Shown piece by piece: positions 42,972 through 51,056 of a stretch of DNA of 62,783 nt (positions are counted from its first letter, which is position 1; each line of letters opens with the position of its first letter). The stretch lies in NCBI GenBank assembly GCA_900547015.1, contig URFD01000001.1:1-62783 (forward strand), written 5' to 3'. The position numbers and the translations under genes were made by a program. A model generated the notes under the pieces. The model ran no database searches. It was not told the DNA's origin and was given only the letters and a program-made list of their open reading frames with translations. The stretch is from an uncultured Oscillospiraceae bacterium. Lineage in GTDB: Bacteria; Bacillota; Clostridia; Oscillospirales; Ruminococcaceae.

Positions 42972-44036
42972 CTATTTTACCGTAATGTCACCCGATACAG
43001 TAGAAAATTCCGCTACGATTGCCGAGGACGGGTCGCTGCTCTCGCCGCACTCGTCCGCACCGCAAATCCGGCAGTTGCCCGAAACGCTTCGGCTCTTCGC
43101 CACCACCAGCTTGCGGCCCCGGCGATCCAGTGTCAGGCCGATGTCGCCGCTCTTACTGCCGCACCGGATGCGAGTAGCATACAGCTTGCCTTCGGTGTCT
43201 CCGCTGACCGTCTGGCTCTCCCAAAACTCCGCCTCCACCTCGCACAAGGAAAGGTCGCCGCTGGTCGATCTCACCTTGAGCTGACCTGCGCTCACCGCTT
43301 TCAGCGTCAGATCCCCGCTGGTGGTCTGGACGGTCAGACTGTCCGCCCGAACCGCCTCCATCTCAACATCCCCGCTGGTGGTCTGGACGGTCAGACTGTC
43401 CACCCGAACTGTCTCCATCTCGATGTCCCCGCTGGTGCTGCTCAGCAGCAGCTCCCTGCTTCCAAAACCACCCAGCTGCATATCGCCGCTGATGGTCTTG
43501 ATGGTCAGCGACTCCAACTGCTCCGGCACCTCCACCACCAGACAGAGATTCTCCTTGCTGTGTCCAATATTCATCAGCTGGGCAAGCAGTCCTCTGGACT
43601 GGTCCCGTTTCACCTTGCGCTCATAGGCGTAATAGCTGTCGCCTGCCATCCGCTCTTCCAGATAGGTTCCCTTGTCCTGTCCACCCTCCAGATAGACATG
43701 AAGCTGGTTGTCCGCCGAAGCCGAGAGCTTGACATCGATTGCCACCAGCGAAAGCTCCACCCTTCTGATTCCGCTGTACTGCTCCTGATACTCCGCCACC
43801 GCGGTATACTGTTCCAGCTCGTGGGCGCGGATATCCCGGTCGCCCATCATCTCCTGAATGTCCTGCAAGAGGGTTTCGATTTCTCCCAGCTCCTCGCAGA
43901 TTTCCTCCTCGGTGCGTCCTTCACGCAGACCGGTCTCAAAATGCTCCCGATAGTTGTCCAGAATCTCCTCGGCAAATTCCCGGCTGTAACCCTGAAGTGA
44001 TTCTTCCAGCTGTTTCATATATTCTTCTCTGGTCAT
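42972..44036 (-). CDS. DUF1700/DUF4097 protein with 19-residue beta repeats
   Basis: The 354-residue protein has an N-terminal HAAS/DUF1700 helical domain (residues 1-60: EYMKQLEESLQGYSREFAEEILDNYREHF) and a C-terminal DUF4097 beta-helix. Five units start with T-x-SGD and have a 19-residue period. Two adjacent units come from a nearly identical 57-bp tandem duplication (from 43321 and 43378). No membrane segment is visible, unlike many DUF1700 proteins. It is co-transcribed with the PadR regulator 15 bp upstream, as is usual for this family. It may sense or respond to envelope stress (inference). Confidence 0.82.
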   Translation of the reverse strand: MTREEYMKQLEESLQGYSREFAEEILDNYREHFETGLREGRTEEEICEELGEIETLLQDIQEMMGDRDIRAHELEQYTAVAEYQEQYSGIRRVELSLVAIDVKLSASADNQLHVYLEGGQDKGTYLEERMAGDSYYAYERKVKRDQSRGLLAQLMNIGHSKENLCLVVEVPEQLESLTIKTISGDMQLGGFGSRELLLSSTSGDIEMETVRVDSLTVQTTSGDVEMEAVRADSLTVQTTSGDLTLKAVSAGQLKVRSTSGDLSLCEVEAEFWESQTVSGDTEGKLYATRIRCGSKSGDIGLTLDRRGRKLVVAKSRSVSGNCRICGADECGESSDPSSAIVAEFSTVSGDITVK

Positions 44037-44051
44037 AACTGCGTCCTCCTT

Positions 44052-44357
44052 TTAGCCAAGCAAGCGGTCTACCGCCTGTGTAAATTCCTTCCATTCCTGT
44101 CTGAGCTGCTGCTGATATTCCAAACCCTTCTGAGTCAGATGATAATACTTTCTGGCTGGGCGTCCGGGCACCTCCATCGAGTAGGTTTCAACCTGCTCCT
44201 CATCCTTCAGTCGTTTCAGGATGAGGTAGAGCGTCCCGGTCGAAAGCTCGATTTCCCGGGAAATTGCCTCAGTCAGCTCGTAGCCATACTGGTCCCCTTT
44301 GGTCAGCTGGGACAGCACGCACAGCTCCAACGCTCCTTTTTTAAACTGTGTGTTCAC
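44052..44357 (-). CDS. PadR-family transcriptional regulator
   Basis: The 101-residue winged-helix repressor starts at GTG 44357, after AAGGAGGAA. It has the PadR core TKGDQYGYELTEAIS, TGTLYLILKRL and the wing GRPARKYYHLT, with a C-terminal dimer helix. It probably represses its own operon through the AT palindrome at the promoter. An exact Noc-type palindrome lies inside the coding sequence. Confidence 0.9.
   Translation of the reverse strand: MNTQFKKGALELCVLSQLTKGDQYGYELTEAISREIELSTGTLYLILKRLKDEEQVETYSMEVPGRPARKYYHLTQKGLEYQQQLRQEWKEFTQAVDRLLG
44251..44264. promoter_or_regulatory. Noc-binding-site palindrome inside padR
   Basis: This is an exact ATTTCCCGGGAAAT, encoding ISREI within the recognition region of PadR. 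Noc sites in coding sequence are known in Bacillus. Confidence 0.6.
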
Positions 44358-44390
44358 CGTTGTTCCTCCTTGCCTTATTTTGTTGTATTT

Positions 44391-44419
44391 ATTATATCGC
44401 TTTATATTCTGTATTGCAA
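44391..44419 (-). promoter_or_regulatory. Sigma-A promoter of the padR operon
   Basis: The -35 is TTGCAA (44414-44419), the spacer 17 bp and the -10 TATAAT (44391-44396). Confidence 0.85.
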
Positions 44420-44428
44420 TATATATTG
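44417..44428. promoter_or_regulatory. Palindrome overlapping the padR -35, possible PadR operator
   Basis: CAATATATATTG is a perfect 12-bp palindrome that overlaps the -35 element, a good place for autorepression. Confidence 0.45.
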
Positions 44429-44464
44429 TATCTAAATATATCATGTATCATATAGTAATTTTGC

Positions 44465-44504
44465 AAAAAAACAGCACCCCCGATACCTTGGTATCAGGGA
44501 TGCT
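44465..44504 (-). terminator. Terminator of the ecsC-like gene
   Basis: AGCACCCCCGATACC pairs with GGTATCAGGGATGCT (few mismatches), with seven T residues after it on the minus strand. Confidence 0.85.
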
Positions 44505-44515
44505 CTCACATCTCT

Positions 44516-45358
44516 TTAAAAAGGGCCAAAGGGCTGTCGTTCTCTGAGCAGACGCTGCTGATACTTGACCGCCGCCATCGAGCCGATTTTCCGCAGCAGG
44601 ACACCATTCTGAAAGCCTCCGTACACCCCGATGATTGGGGTTCCCTGCACCAGCTTTCCTGCCAGTGCGGCACTGCACAGAGCATGGGCTGCCCGCCGTT
44701 TTGCTTCTTCCCGGCTGATGGACAGCGTCCCTCCCATCCGGATTTCCTGCGCCGTTCGGTCGGCGTCGGCAGCAGCGCAGCGGCGTTCCTGCTCCGGTCC
44801 CACCGCCGCACCAATGAGCAGCAGCTGATAGACCTGCTCCTGCGGCAGATGATACGGGAACCCAAAGCGCAGTGAGATTTCAAACAGGGTCTTTAAGACC
44901 GCTCCCAAAAAGATAGGCACATCGGGCAGGCCGATGCCTAATGCTCCCATCGCTCCGCCCTGCACCGTGGAAAAGACTAGATTGGCCGAAGCTCCCATCG
45001 CCGCCTCACAGCCCAGTCGGGTCAGCTCCCAGCCCGACAGCGGCTTTTTGGCAAAGGCTTCGTACCGTTCGAGCTTCCTTCGCTCGCCGCACATCCGCCC
45101 AATCAGACCGCTGCCCTTTTCCAGCACGAGGTCAAAGCTCCTCTCAAAGGCACGCTCCAACAGCTCTGCCGATTTTTCCACCGCGCGGGACTTTCCGCCG
45201 AGCCTTTCCCGAACCGGTGCTGCCAGCTCAGAAACCTTTCGTGCGGCAAGGGATGGCTCCTGCGGCTCCAACAGCCGCTGCTCCCTGTTTTCCAGCTTTT
45301 CGAGCCGTTTCTGCTGCACCCGCAGCTCGCGCCTTTGCTGACGGCTGGCTGATTCCAT
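44516..45358 (-). CDS. EcsC-family protein
   Basis: The 280-residue protein has a charged, coiled N-terminus (residues 1-60) and the EcsC core with repeated hydrophobic and glycine-rich helices (AMGASANLVFSTVQGGAMGALGIGLPDVPIFLGAVLKTLFEISLRFGFP; ALAGKLVQGTPIIGVYGGFQNG). EcsC proteins are linked to ABC transport and secretion, but their mechanism is unknown and no ecsAB genes are here. It lies 20 bp after hflX and may be read from its promoter. Confidence 0.82.
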   Translation of the reverse strand: MESASRQQRRELRVQQKRLEKLENREQRLLEPQEPSLAARKVSELAAPVRERLGGKSRAVEKSAELLERAFERSFDLVLEKGSGLIGRMCGERRKLERYEAFAKKPLSGWELTRLGCEAAMGASANLVFSTVQGGAMGALGIGLPDVPIFLGAVLKTLFEISLRFGFPYHLPQEQVYQLLLIGAAVGPEQERRCAAADADRTAQEIRMGGTLSISREEAKRRAAHALCSAALAGKLVQGTPIIGVYGGFQNGVLLRKIGSMAAVKYQQRLLRERQPFGPF

Positions 45359-45378
45359 CTGCCTGCCCCCTTTCGAGC

Positions 45379-46629
45379 CTAGTTCTCGTTGAGAATGATA
45401 TAGTCCTGCACCCGATGACAGACCTTCAAATCCACATTGGCATCCAGATAGGTTCCGTCCTCGCGGTACTCCTCGGCATACACCCTGCCGTTCTGACGGA
45501 TTTCTCCAATCAGCGCGCTCTTGTCATAGGGGATCAGCAGGTGCAGATGTCGGTGGGTCTCCGGCAGATTCAGCACGATTTTTTCCAGCAGCTGATCCAG
45601 CCCCATGCCGGTCTTGGCGGAGATGGCAGCTGTACTCTTGTTCAAGGTCATCGGCAGCTCCGGCAGCTTGTCGCACTTGTTCAGTACAGTCAGCACCGGC
45701 ACCTTTTCCGCTCCCAGCTCCCGCAGCAGTCCGGTCGTGATTTCCAGCTGCTGGTCAAATTCCGGCGAGGAAACATCGCAGACATTCAGGATGAGGTTTG
45801 CATCCGCGGCCTCCTCCAAGGTGGAGTGAAACGCCTGCACCAGCTGATGGGGCAGACGGCTGACCAGACCAACGGTGTCGATTAACATAACCTTGCGGCC
45901 ATCGGGCAGGCTCAGCGCACGGGAGGTCGGGTCGAGGGTCGCAAACAGCATATCCTGCGCCAGCACACCTGCGTCGGTCAGGGTGTTGAGCAGGGTGGAC
46001 TTGCCCACGTTGGTGTAGCCGACGATTGCCACGCTGATGACATCGTCCTTTTTGCGGCGCTGACGCAGCAGACCGCGCCGTTTTTCCAGCGCCTCCAGCT
46101 CCTCCTCCAACGAGTGGATGCGGCGGCGGATGTGTCGGCGGTCGCTTTCCAGCTTGCTCTCACCCGGACCTCGGGTTCCGATGCCGCCGCCCAGACGGGA
46201 CAGGCTGGTTCCCAAGCCGCCCAACCGGGGCAGCCGGTATTTGAGCTGTGCCAGCTCGACCTGCAAGCGGCCCTCACTGGTCTTCGCACGCTGGGCAAAA
46301 ATATCCAAAATCAGGGTGGTGCGGTCGATGATGGCGGTGTCTACCACCTTCTCAATATTCTTCAGCTGGGCAGGCGCCAGCTCGTGGTCAAAAATCACCA
46401 GATCGATATTCTGGGCGCGGACAAAATCCGCCACCTCCTGCAAGCGCCCAGCGCCCATCAGGGTAGCCGGGTCCGGCTTTTCCTTCTTCTGGATGACCCG
46501 TCCCATCACCTGTGCGCCGGCAGACTTTGCCAGCTCCTCCAACTCGTCGATGGAGCGCTGCACATCAAATTCTCCGGTGTCCACCGCCGCCAGCAGGGCG
46601 GTCTGCTGCTGCTCTTTGTTCTCGTACAT
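45379..46629 (-). CDS. hflX: Ribosome-associated GTPase HflX
   Basis: The 416-residue protein has the HflX N-terminal domain with the glycine-rich RLPRLGGLGTSLSRLGGG(IG) motif, a helical linker (about 150-195) and the GTPase domain with P-loop GYTNVGKST, the G3 DTVGLVSRLP and the G4 NKCD. It splits stalled or dormant ribosomes during stress. AAGGAACAGG precedes ATG 46629. It lies 74 bp after the ChrB-like gene. Confidence 0.95.
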   Translation of the reverse strand: MYENKEQQQTALLAAVDTGEFDVQRSIDELEELAKSAGAQVMGRVIQKKEKPDPATLMGAGRLQEVADFVRAQNIDLVIFDHELAPAQLKNIEKVVDTAIIDRTTLILDIFAQRAKTSEGRLQVELAQLKYRLPRLGGLGTSLSRLGGGIGTRGPGESKLESDRRHIRRRIHSLEEELEALEKRRGLLRQRRKKDDVISVAIVGYTNVGKSTLLNTLTDAGVLAQDMLFATLDPTSRALSLPDGRKVMLIDTVGLVSRLPHQLVQAFHSTLEEAADANLILNVCDVSSPEFDQQLEITTGLLRELGAEKVPVLTVLNKCDKLPELPMTLNKSTAAISAKTGMGLDQLLEKIVLNLPETHRHLHLLIPYDKSALIGEIRQNGRVYAEEYREDGTYLDANVDLKVCHRVQDYIILNEN

Positions 46630-46703
46630 ATCCTGTTCCTTTCCGGGTGTGCGATATTTGCTTTCCTATCTTATGCGCCGCGCGGCAGAACGATGCCTCC
46701 GGG

Positions 46704-47243
46704 CTATTTCACTGCCTTGTCCATCGCCTTCACCAGCTGTGTGGACAGCTCGGAGGAGGCTTGCCGCGCCACCGAGATGATGGCATTCAGCCCGGTCTCC
46801 ACATCCTGTGCGGCACTCAGTCCGAAGTGATTGCGGCCTCGTGCCTTGGAATAGCGGCGGATCATCTTTTTCACCTGCTCGGTGCGCGCCTCATTAAACA
46901 GCTCGCCCGATGCCAGCTGAGCCAGCACCTCCGAACAGTCGTCCCGCAGCTGGCTGAGCTCCTCCATCGCCTGCTCGCGGAACCGTGCCACCACCTCACG
47001 CTCGTCGTGGGAGTCCAAAAACTTCATCTCGACAATGGAGGCCTCGCCTCCCATCTCCAGGATTTTCGCCGAAAGATATTTGAACTTGGTGTAGCTCTGG
47101 CGGTTATAGGGCAGCAGGGCAACCCCCTGTTTAAAATATTCCGCGCCATATTCCTTGAGCTTTCGCCAGACATAGACACGGTTTTTGGACGGATTGACCG
47201 GCACGCTGTATCCCAGCGCCAGCCAGCGGATTGGCTCTGCCAT
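46704..47243 (-). CDS. ChrB N-terminal-domain protein
   Basis: The 179-residue protein opens WLALGYSVPVNPSKNRVYVWRKLKEYGAEYFKQGVALLP, the pattern of ChrB N-terminal domains, which regulate chromate resistance. The rest is helical (DCSEVLAQLASGELFNEAR, KKMIRRYSKAR). The chromate transporter ChrA and the C-terminal catalytic part of ChrB are missing, so a chromate role is doubtful. AAAGGAGGTC precedes ATG 47243. It may form an operon with hflX. Confidence 0.7.
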   Translation of the reverse strand: MAEPIRWLALGYSVPVNPSKNRVYVWRKLKEYGAEYFKQGVALLPYNRQSYTKFKYLSAKILEMGGEASIVEMKFLDSHDEREVVARFREQAMEELSQLRDDCSEVLAQLASGELFNEARTEQVKKMIRRYSKARGRNHFGLSAAQDVETGLNAIISVARQASSELSTQLVKAMDKAVK

Positions 47244-47276
47244 GGCAAGACCTCCTTTGCAACATCTATTACATTT

Positions 47277-47305
47277 ATTTTACCCGTTCAGCCGCGATTT
47301 TTCAA
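47277..47305 (-). promoter_or_regulatory. Sigma-A promoter of the ChrB-like gene
   Basis: The -35 is TTGAAA (47300-47305), the spacer 17 bp and the -10 TAAAAT (47277-47282). Confidence 0.75.
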
Positions 47306-47442
47306 GGGGGCCGCACAGGAAAAGCGCCGTCCGACGCCCTCCCCGTTCTTTTTGCAGTACCTTCCCCGTTTTTCCTGCAAATTTTCAGAAGGGATTTTGT
47401 CAGATTTTTCTCAATTTTTTCGTTTTTCCGATGATTTCAGCA

Positions 47443-47471
47443 TTGACATCGCCGTTCCAATGCGCTATAAT
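47443..47471 (+). promoter_or_regulatory. Perfect consensus sigma-A promoter of a predicted small RNA
   Basis: TTGACA (47443-47448), a 17-bp spacer and TATAAT (47466-47471) match the consensus at all 12 positions. An inverted repeat TGACAAC-N17-GTTGTCA (47474-47504) covers the expected start site. Confidence 0.92.
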
Positions 47472-47477
47472 AATGAC

Positions 47478-47651
47478 AACGACAATGAGTTTTGCAAGTT
47501 GTCACATCGAAATCTCCAAAAAATCCTCCTGTTTTATTCTGACAGCTTCTCCTTTTTTACATAATCCTTCCAATATTCGTACAGGAAACTGGTTCCTGAA
47601 CACAACAAAATGCCCCCTTTTCGCACAGGGGGCATTTTGTTGTGTTTTCTT
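47478..47651 (+). ncRNA. Predicted trans-acting small RNA, about 170 nt
   Basis: The unit runs from a perfect promoter to a strong terminator without a credible gene: the only long frame starts at ATG 47473, before the likely start site, and has no ribosome binding site. The RNA has a 3' terminator hairpin with a 19-bp perfect stem, a hairpin CAGGAAACTGGTTCCTG, and pyrimidine-rich single-stranded parts ATCCTCCTG and CTTCTCCTTTTTT that could pair with Shine-Dalgarno sites. That is the build of Firmicutes regulatory RNAs. It does not fit 6S, tmRNA, SRP or RNase P RNA as I know them. Confidence 0.65.
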
Positions 47652-47654
47652 TTA
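47599..47654. terminator. Strong terminator shared by the small RNA and ypeB
   Basis: The stem AACACAACAAAATGCCCCC is perfect over 19 bp with a 10-base loop, followed by TTCTTTTA on the plus strand. It overlaps the end of the convergent ypeB. Confidence 0.92.
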
Positions 47655-49019
47655 TTTGGTCAGTACACCGCCGGGCGTCTCCAGCAACAGCAGCAGCTGT
47701 TCCTCGGCCCCGGTGACACAGTTTCGATAGCACAGCACCCGGTCGCCGGTGGGCGAGGTGCAGACAAATTCATAGCAGAGCGTCTCCTTCTGCCCCGAGC
47801 TTGGGATGAGGGCAAGGCGCTGGCTCTGCACCTCCAGCATCGGGCTGAGCGATTGGGCTGCCTGCTCCGGGCCGATGGTAGGCTCAGGCAGGGTTCGCTC
47901 GCTGTGGTTGACCAGATACCCTCTGGCATCCATCCCGAGGATAGCTCCGTCCTCCAACGAGACCTCCACCTTGATGAGGTCGGGGTAGCACACCGCCTGC
48001 GCCTGCGGCTCAAAGTAGGCAAAGTTGAGGGTCATCACGCCGTTGTCGGTCTGGTAGTAGGTGTCCTTCATCGAGCGGTAGCCCTGCTGCTCCAAGAATT
48101 GCCGCGCTCGCTCTGCCGCCTGCTCATAGCTCAGTCGCTCGGTCAGCGTGTCGGGCTTATCGATGATGAGGTAGCACAGCCGTCCGCCCTGTCGGCTGAC
48201 CGCCGCCGAGACGCTGACTCCGTCATGAAAGACATAGCAAGGCAGGGCGGAATTTTCCTCCCGCAGCTCGGGCAGCTCCCTGCCCGCAGCACGCAGAGCG
48301 GTCTGTCGTGCCCGCTCCGTCGACACCTCCGGCTGACCCTGTACTGCTTGCGGGGTCTTTTCCAGCAGGTGGTCCGAAAACGGCCCGTCATAAATCAGCG
48401 TCGGGTAGCCCAGAAAGCCGTCCTCCACCTGCTTGAGGGCGCTGACCGGAGCCTCGCTGTCAGGAGCATCGGCACGGTCCATCCTCCGGTCAGCCTGAGA
48501 AAGCTCCTCCACCCGCAGTCTGCCACTTTGCAGCTCGCAGGCAATCTCATCCACCTGTTCGCTCAGTCGGTCGGCATACTCCCGAAGGGCGGCAAACTGG
48601 GTGCGTTCCTCCTCGGTCAGCTCCTCTCCGGCGGCAAATTTTCGGGAAAGATACATCGCATAGTCGCCTGCCTGCGACAGAAAACGGTTGGTATTTTCCA
48701 GCGTCAGGTCGGTGACCGGCAGGGTGGACAGGGCGGACTTCGCCTCGGCGGACTCCTTCCACATCTTGGAGGAAATCATCGACAGCTGCGGCGAGGTTCC
48801 GGCATACATCCCCTTGACCAAATCGGAGGAGAGGTTCGCCAGACTGTCTGAGGCTAGGTCTGCCGCCCGCTGATAGGTGCTCTGCAATGCGGCACGACAG
48901 GCGGTGAGCTTGAGGTAGCTGTCGCTTGCCCAGACCGCCAGTCCGGCAGACAGCACCAGCAGAAAGCCGATGACCAGCTTGGACGCAAGGGGAGCAAGGG
49001 GCGTTTCGTTCGAATTCAT
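47652..49019 (-). CDS. ypeB: Spore germination protein YpeB
   Basis: The 455-residue protein has an N-terminal membrane anchor (about residues 14-32), a helical YpeB domain, and two or three PepSY-like repeats in the C-terminal half (ERARQFLEQQGYRSMKDTYYQTDNGVMTLNFAY and later). YpeB keeps the cortex-lytic enzyme SleB in the spore inner membrane. SleB, normally next to it, is not in this window. The ribosome binding site before ATG 49019 is weak, and no sigma-A promoter is clear, consistent with forespore-specific expression. Confidence 0.85.
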   Translation of the reverse strand: MNSNETPLAPLASKLVIGFLLVLSAGLAVWASDSYLKLTACRAALQSTYQRAADLASDSLANLSSDLVKGMYAGTSPQLSMISSKMWKESAEAKSALSTLPVTDLTLENTNRFLSQAGDYAMYLSRKFAAGEELTEEERTQFAALREYADRLSEQVDEIACELQSGRLRVEELSQADRRMDRADAPDSEAPVSALKQVEDGFLGYPTLIYDGPFSDHLLEKTPQAVQGQPEVSTERARQTALRAAGRELPELREENSALPCYVFHDGVSVSAAVSRQGGRLCYLIIDKPDTLTERLSYEQAAERARQFLEQQGYRSMKDTYYQTDNGVMTLNFAYFEPQAQAVCYPDLIKVEVSLEDGAILGMDARGYLVNHSERTLPEPTIGPEQAAQSLSPMLEVQSQRLALIPSSGQKETLCYEFVCTSPTGDRVLCYRNCVTGAEEQLLLLLETPGGVLTK

Positions 49020-49136
49020 AGGGAGGGTCCCTGCCTTTCTCTTTGATTTCTGCCTCTATTCTTGCCCAAAAGTGCAAGGATATTCCAAGCCGCAGGACGA
49101 AGGAAATCTTCCTCCGAAAAAAGCCTGCCGCCCCCT

Positions 49137-49165
49137 TTGTGCCAAAACCGCCTTTATGCTATAAT
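49137..49165 (+). promoter_or_regulatory. Sigma-A promoter of rqcH
   Basis: The -35 is TTGTGC (49137-49142), the spacer 17 bp and the -10 TATAAT (49160-49165), extended by TGC. Confidence 0.8.
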
Positions 49166-49256
49166 ATAGGAATGTTCGGGCCTTCTACCCGACCTTCACC
49201 TACCTCTCAATCATTCGAACCGTGTTCTTTTGTATAGACAGAAAGGAGATTTTCCT

Positions 49257-51038
49257 ATGGCACTTGATGGCGCTCTGCTTCGTCAGATTAAACATGAGCT
49301 GGAAGGCTGTCTCATCGGCTCGCGGGTGGATAAAATCCACCAGTTTTCCCGCGAGGAGATGGTCTTCGTCCTGCGTCTGCGGGAGCCTGCGGCAGATGGT
49401 GCGCGCAGTGCAAAGCTCTACCTCTCGGCAGGTGCGGACAGCCCGCGCCTGCACCTGACCTCCTCTTCCTTTGAAAACCCCAAATCTCCCCCGATGTTCT
49501 GTATGCTGATGCGCAAGCATCTGGGCAGTGCAAAGCTCTTGGAGATTCGTCAGGTCGGCCTTGACCGCATCCTGCACCTCATCTTTGAAACCCGCAACGA
49601 AATGGGCGACCTCATCGAGCTGACCGTCGCCATCGAAATCATGGGCCGCCACTCCAACATCATCCTCATCGATGAGAACGGCAGGGTCATCGACTCGATC
49701 AAGCGCATCGACGACACCATGTCCTCGGTTCGTCCCATCCTGCCGGGCGTCCGCTATACCCTGCCTCCGGCTCAGGACAAGCTCGACCTGATTACCAGCA
49801 CCCCGGAGCAGATTGAACAGCGCCTCATCGAGGGCAAGGACACCCCTCTGTCCAAGGCGCTGCTGGCGGCGGTGCAGGGCGTCTCCCCCATCGTCTGCCG
49901 CGAGGTGGCAAACTATGTCTTTGTCGGGGACGACCGTGTCATCTCCCAAATGACCCCGGACCACTTTGACCGCCTGCGCTTCTTCCTGTCCCGGGTCATT
50001 CTCATGGCAAGGGACTACACCGGCACCCCCACCAGCGTCATCGACTCCCGCAAAAAGCCGATGGACTTTTCCTTCTTGGACATCCATCAGTACGGCGGCA
50101 GTATGTTCACCCGAACCTACGACAGCTACAGCCAGCTGCTCGACGACTTCTACACCCAGCGGGACAACATCCAGCGGATGCGCCACCGCAGCTCCGACCT
50201 GCTCAAGGTGCTTGCCAACACCGCCGACCGCATCGCCCGCAAGCTGAGCCTCCAGCAGAAGGAGCTGGCGGATTGCTCCGACCGCGAAACTTGGAAAATC
50301 TACGGGGACCTCATCAGCACCAACCTCTACTCCATCCAGAAGGGCGACCGCACCGCGCGGCTGATTAATTTCTATGACGAGGCGCAGAGCGAGGTTGTCA
50401 TCCCGTTAGACCCACGCAAGACCCCGGCGCAGAATGCCCAGAAATACTATGGCGAATACCGCAAGGCAGACACCGCCGAAAAGAAGCTGCGGGAGCTCAT
50501 CGAGGAAGGCCAGCAGGAGGCGGTCTATATCGACTCGGTCTTTGATGCGCTGACCCGCGCCCAGACCAACGACGAGCTGACCGCCATCCGCGCCGAGCTT
50601 GCCGAGCAGGGCTACCTGCGCAAGAAGGGCAGCGCCGCCAAGAAGGGCAAAGAGCCAAAGCTCGCCCCCAAGCGCTACCGCTCCGACGACGGCTTCACCA
50701 TTCTGGTCGGACGCAACAATGTCCAGAACGACCAGCTGACCCTGAAGGAGGCCCGCGGACGGGACTACTGGTTCCACACCAAGAATATCCCCGGCTCCCA
50801 CACCATCGTAGTCAGCGACGGGCAGGAGGTTCCGGACTCCACCCTCCATCAGGCTGCCATTCTAGCGGCAGTCAACTCCAAGGCGGCGGAGTCCTCGCAG
50901 GTTCCAGTGGACTACACCCTCATCAAAAATGTGAAAAAGCCGCGCGGCGCCAAGCCCGGCATGGTCATCTATGTCAGCTACCAGACCGCCTATGTCACCC
51001 CGGACCTCGAGCTGGAAAAGCGGCTGGCCATCGACTAG
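49257..51038 (+). CDS. rqcH: Ribosome quality control factor RqcH (NFACT family)
   Basis: The 593-residue protein has the NFACT-N domain (FpbA-like, residues 1-200) with the conserved DR pair in VGLDRILHLIF, a helix-hairpin-helix part, long coiled coils (about 300-420) and the C-terminal NFACT-R domain with GFTILVGRNNVQNDQLTLKEARGRDYWFHTKNIPGSH. RqcH binds stalled large subunits and adds Ala tails to nascent chains. AAAGGAG precedes ATG 49257. It is followed after 18 bp by the metallo-beta-lactamase-fold gene, likely the same operon. It was once annotated as fibronectin-binding protein. Confidence 0.95.
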   Translation: MALDGALLRQIKHELEGCLIGSRVDKIHQFSREEMVFVLRLREPAADGARSAKLYLSAGADSPRLHLTSSSFENPKSPPMFCMLMRKHLGSAKLLEIRQVGLDRILHLIFETRNEMGDLIELTVAIEIMGRHSNIILIDENGRVIDSIKRIDDTMSSVRPILPGVRYTLPPAQDKLDLITSTPEQIEQRLIEGKDTPLSKALLAAVQGVSPIVCREVANYVFVGDDRVISQMTPDHFDRLRFFLSRVILMARDYTGTPTSVIDSRKKPMDFSFLDIHQYGGSMFTRTYDSYSQLLDDFYTQRDNIQRMRHRSSDLLKVLANTADRIARKLSLQQKELADCSDRETWKIYGDLISTNLYSIQKGDRTARLINFYDEAQSEVVIPLDPRKTPAQNAQKYYGEYRKADTAEKKLRELIEEGQQEAVYIDSVFDALTRAQTNDELTAIRAELAEQGYLRKKGSAAKKGKEPKLAPKRYRSDDGFTILVGRNNVQNDQLTLKEARGRDYWFHTKNIPGSHTIVVSDGQEVPDSTLHQAAILAAVNSKAAESSQVPVDYTLIKNVKKPRGAKPGMVIYVSYQTAYVTPDLELEKRLAID

Positions 51039-51056
51039 GCAGAAGGAGGAGACAAC

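Larger units (their letters stand above)
47244..47651. other. Intergenic region with a predicted small RNA gene
   Basis: The 408-bp gap holds the minus-strand promoter of the ChrB-like gene (47277-47305) and a separate plus-strand transcription unit with its own promoter and terminator (47443-47650). Confidence 0.7.

Noticed and set aside
47473..47730. Small plus-strand coding frame in the predicted small RNA unit
   Set aside because: The ATG lies before the likely transcription start, there is no ribosome binding site, and the frame runs through the terminator into ypeB.
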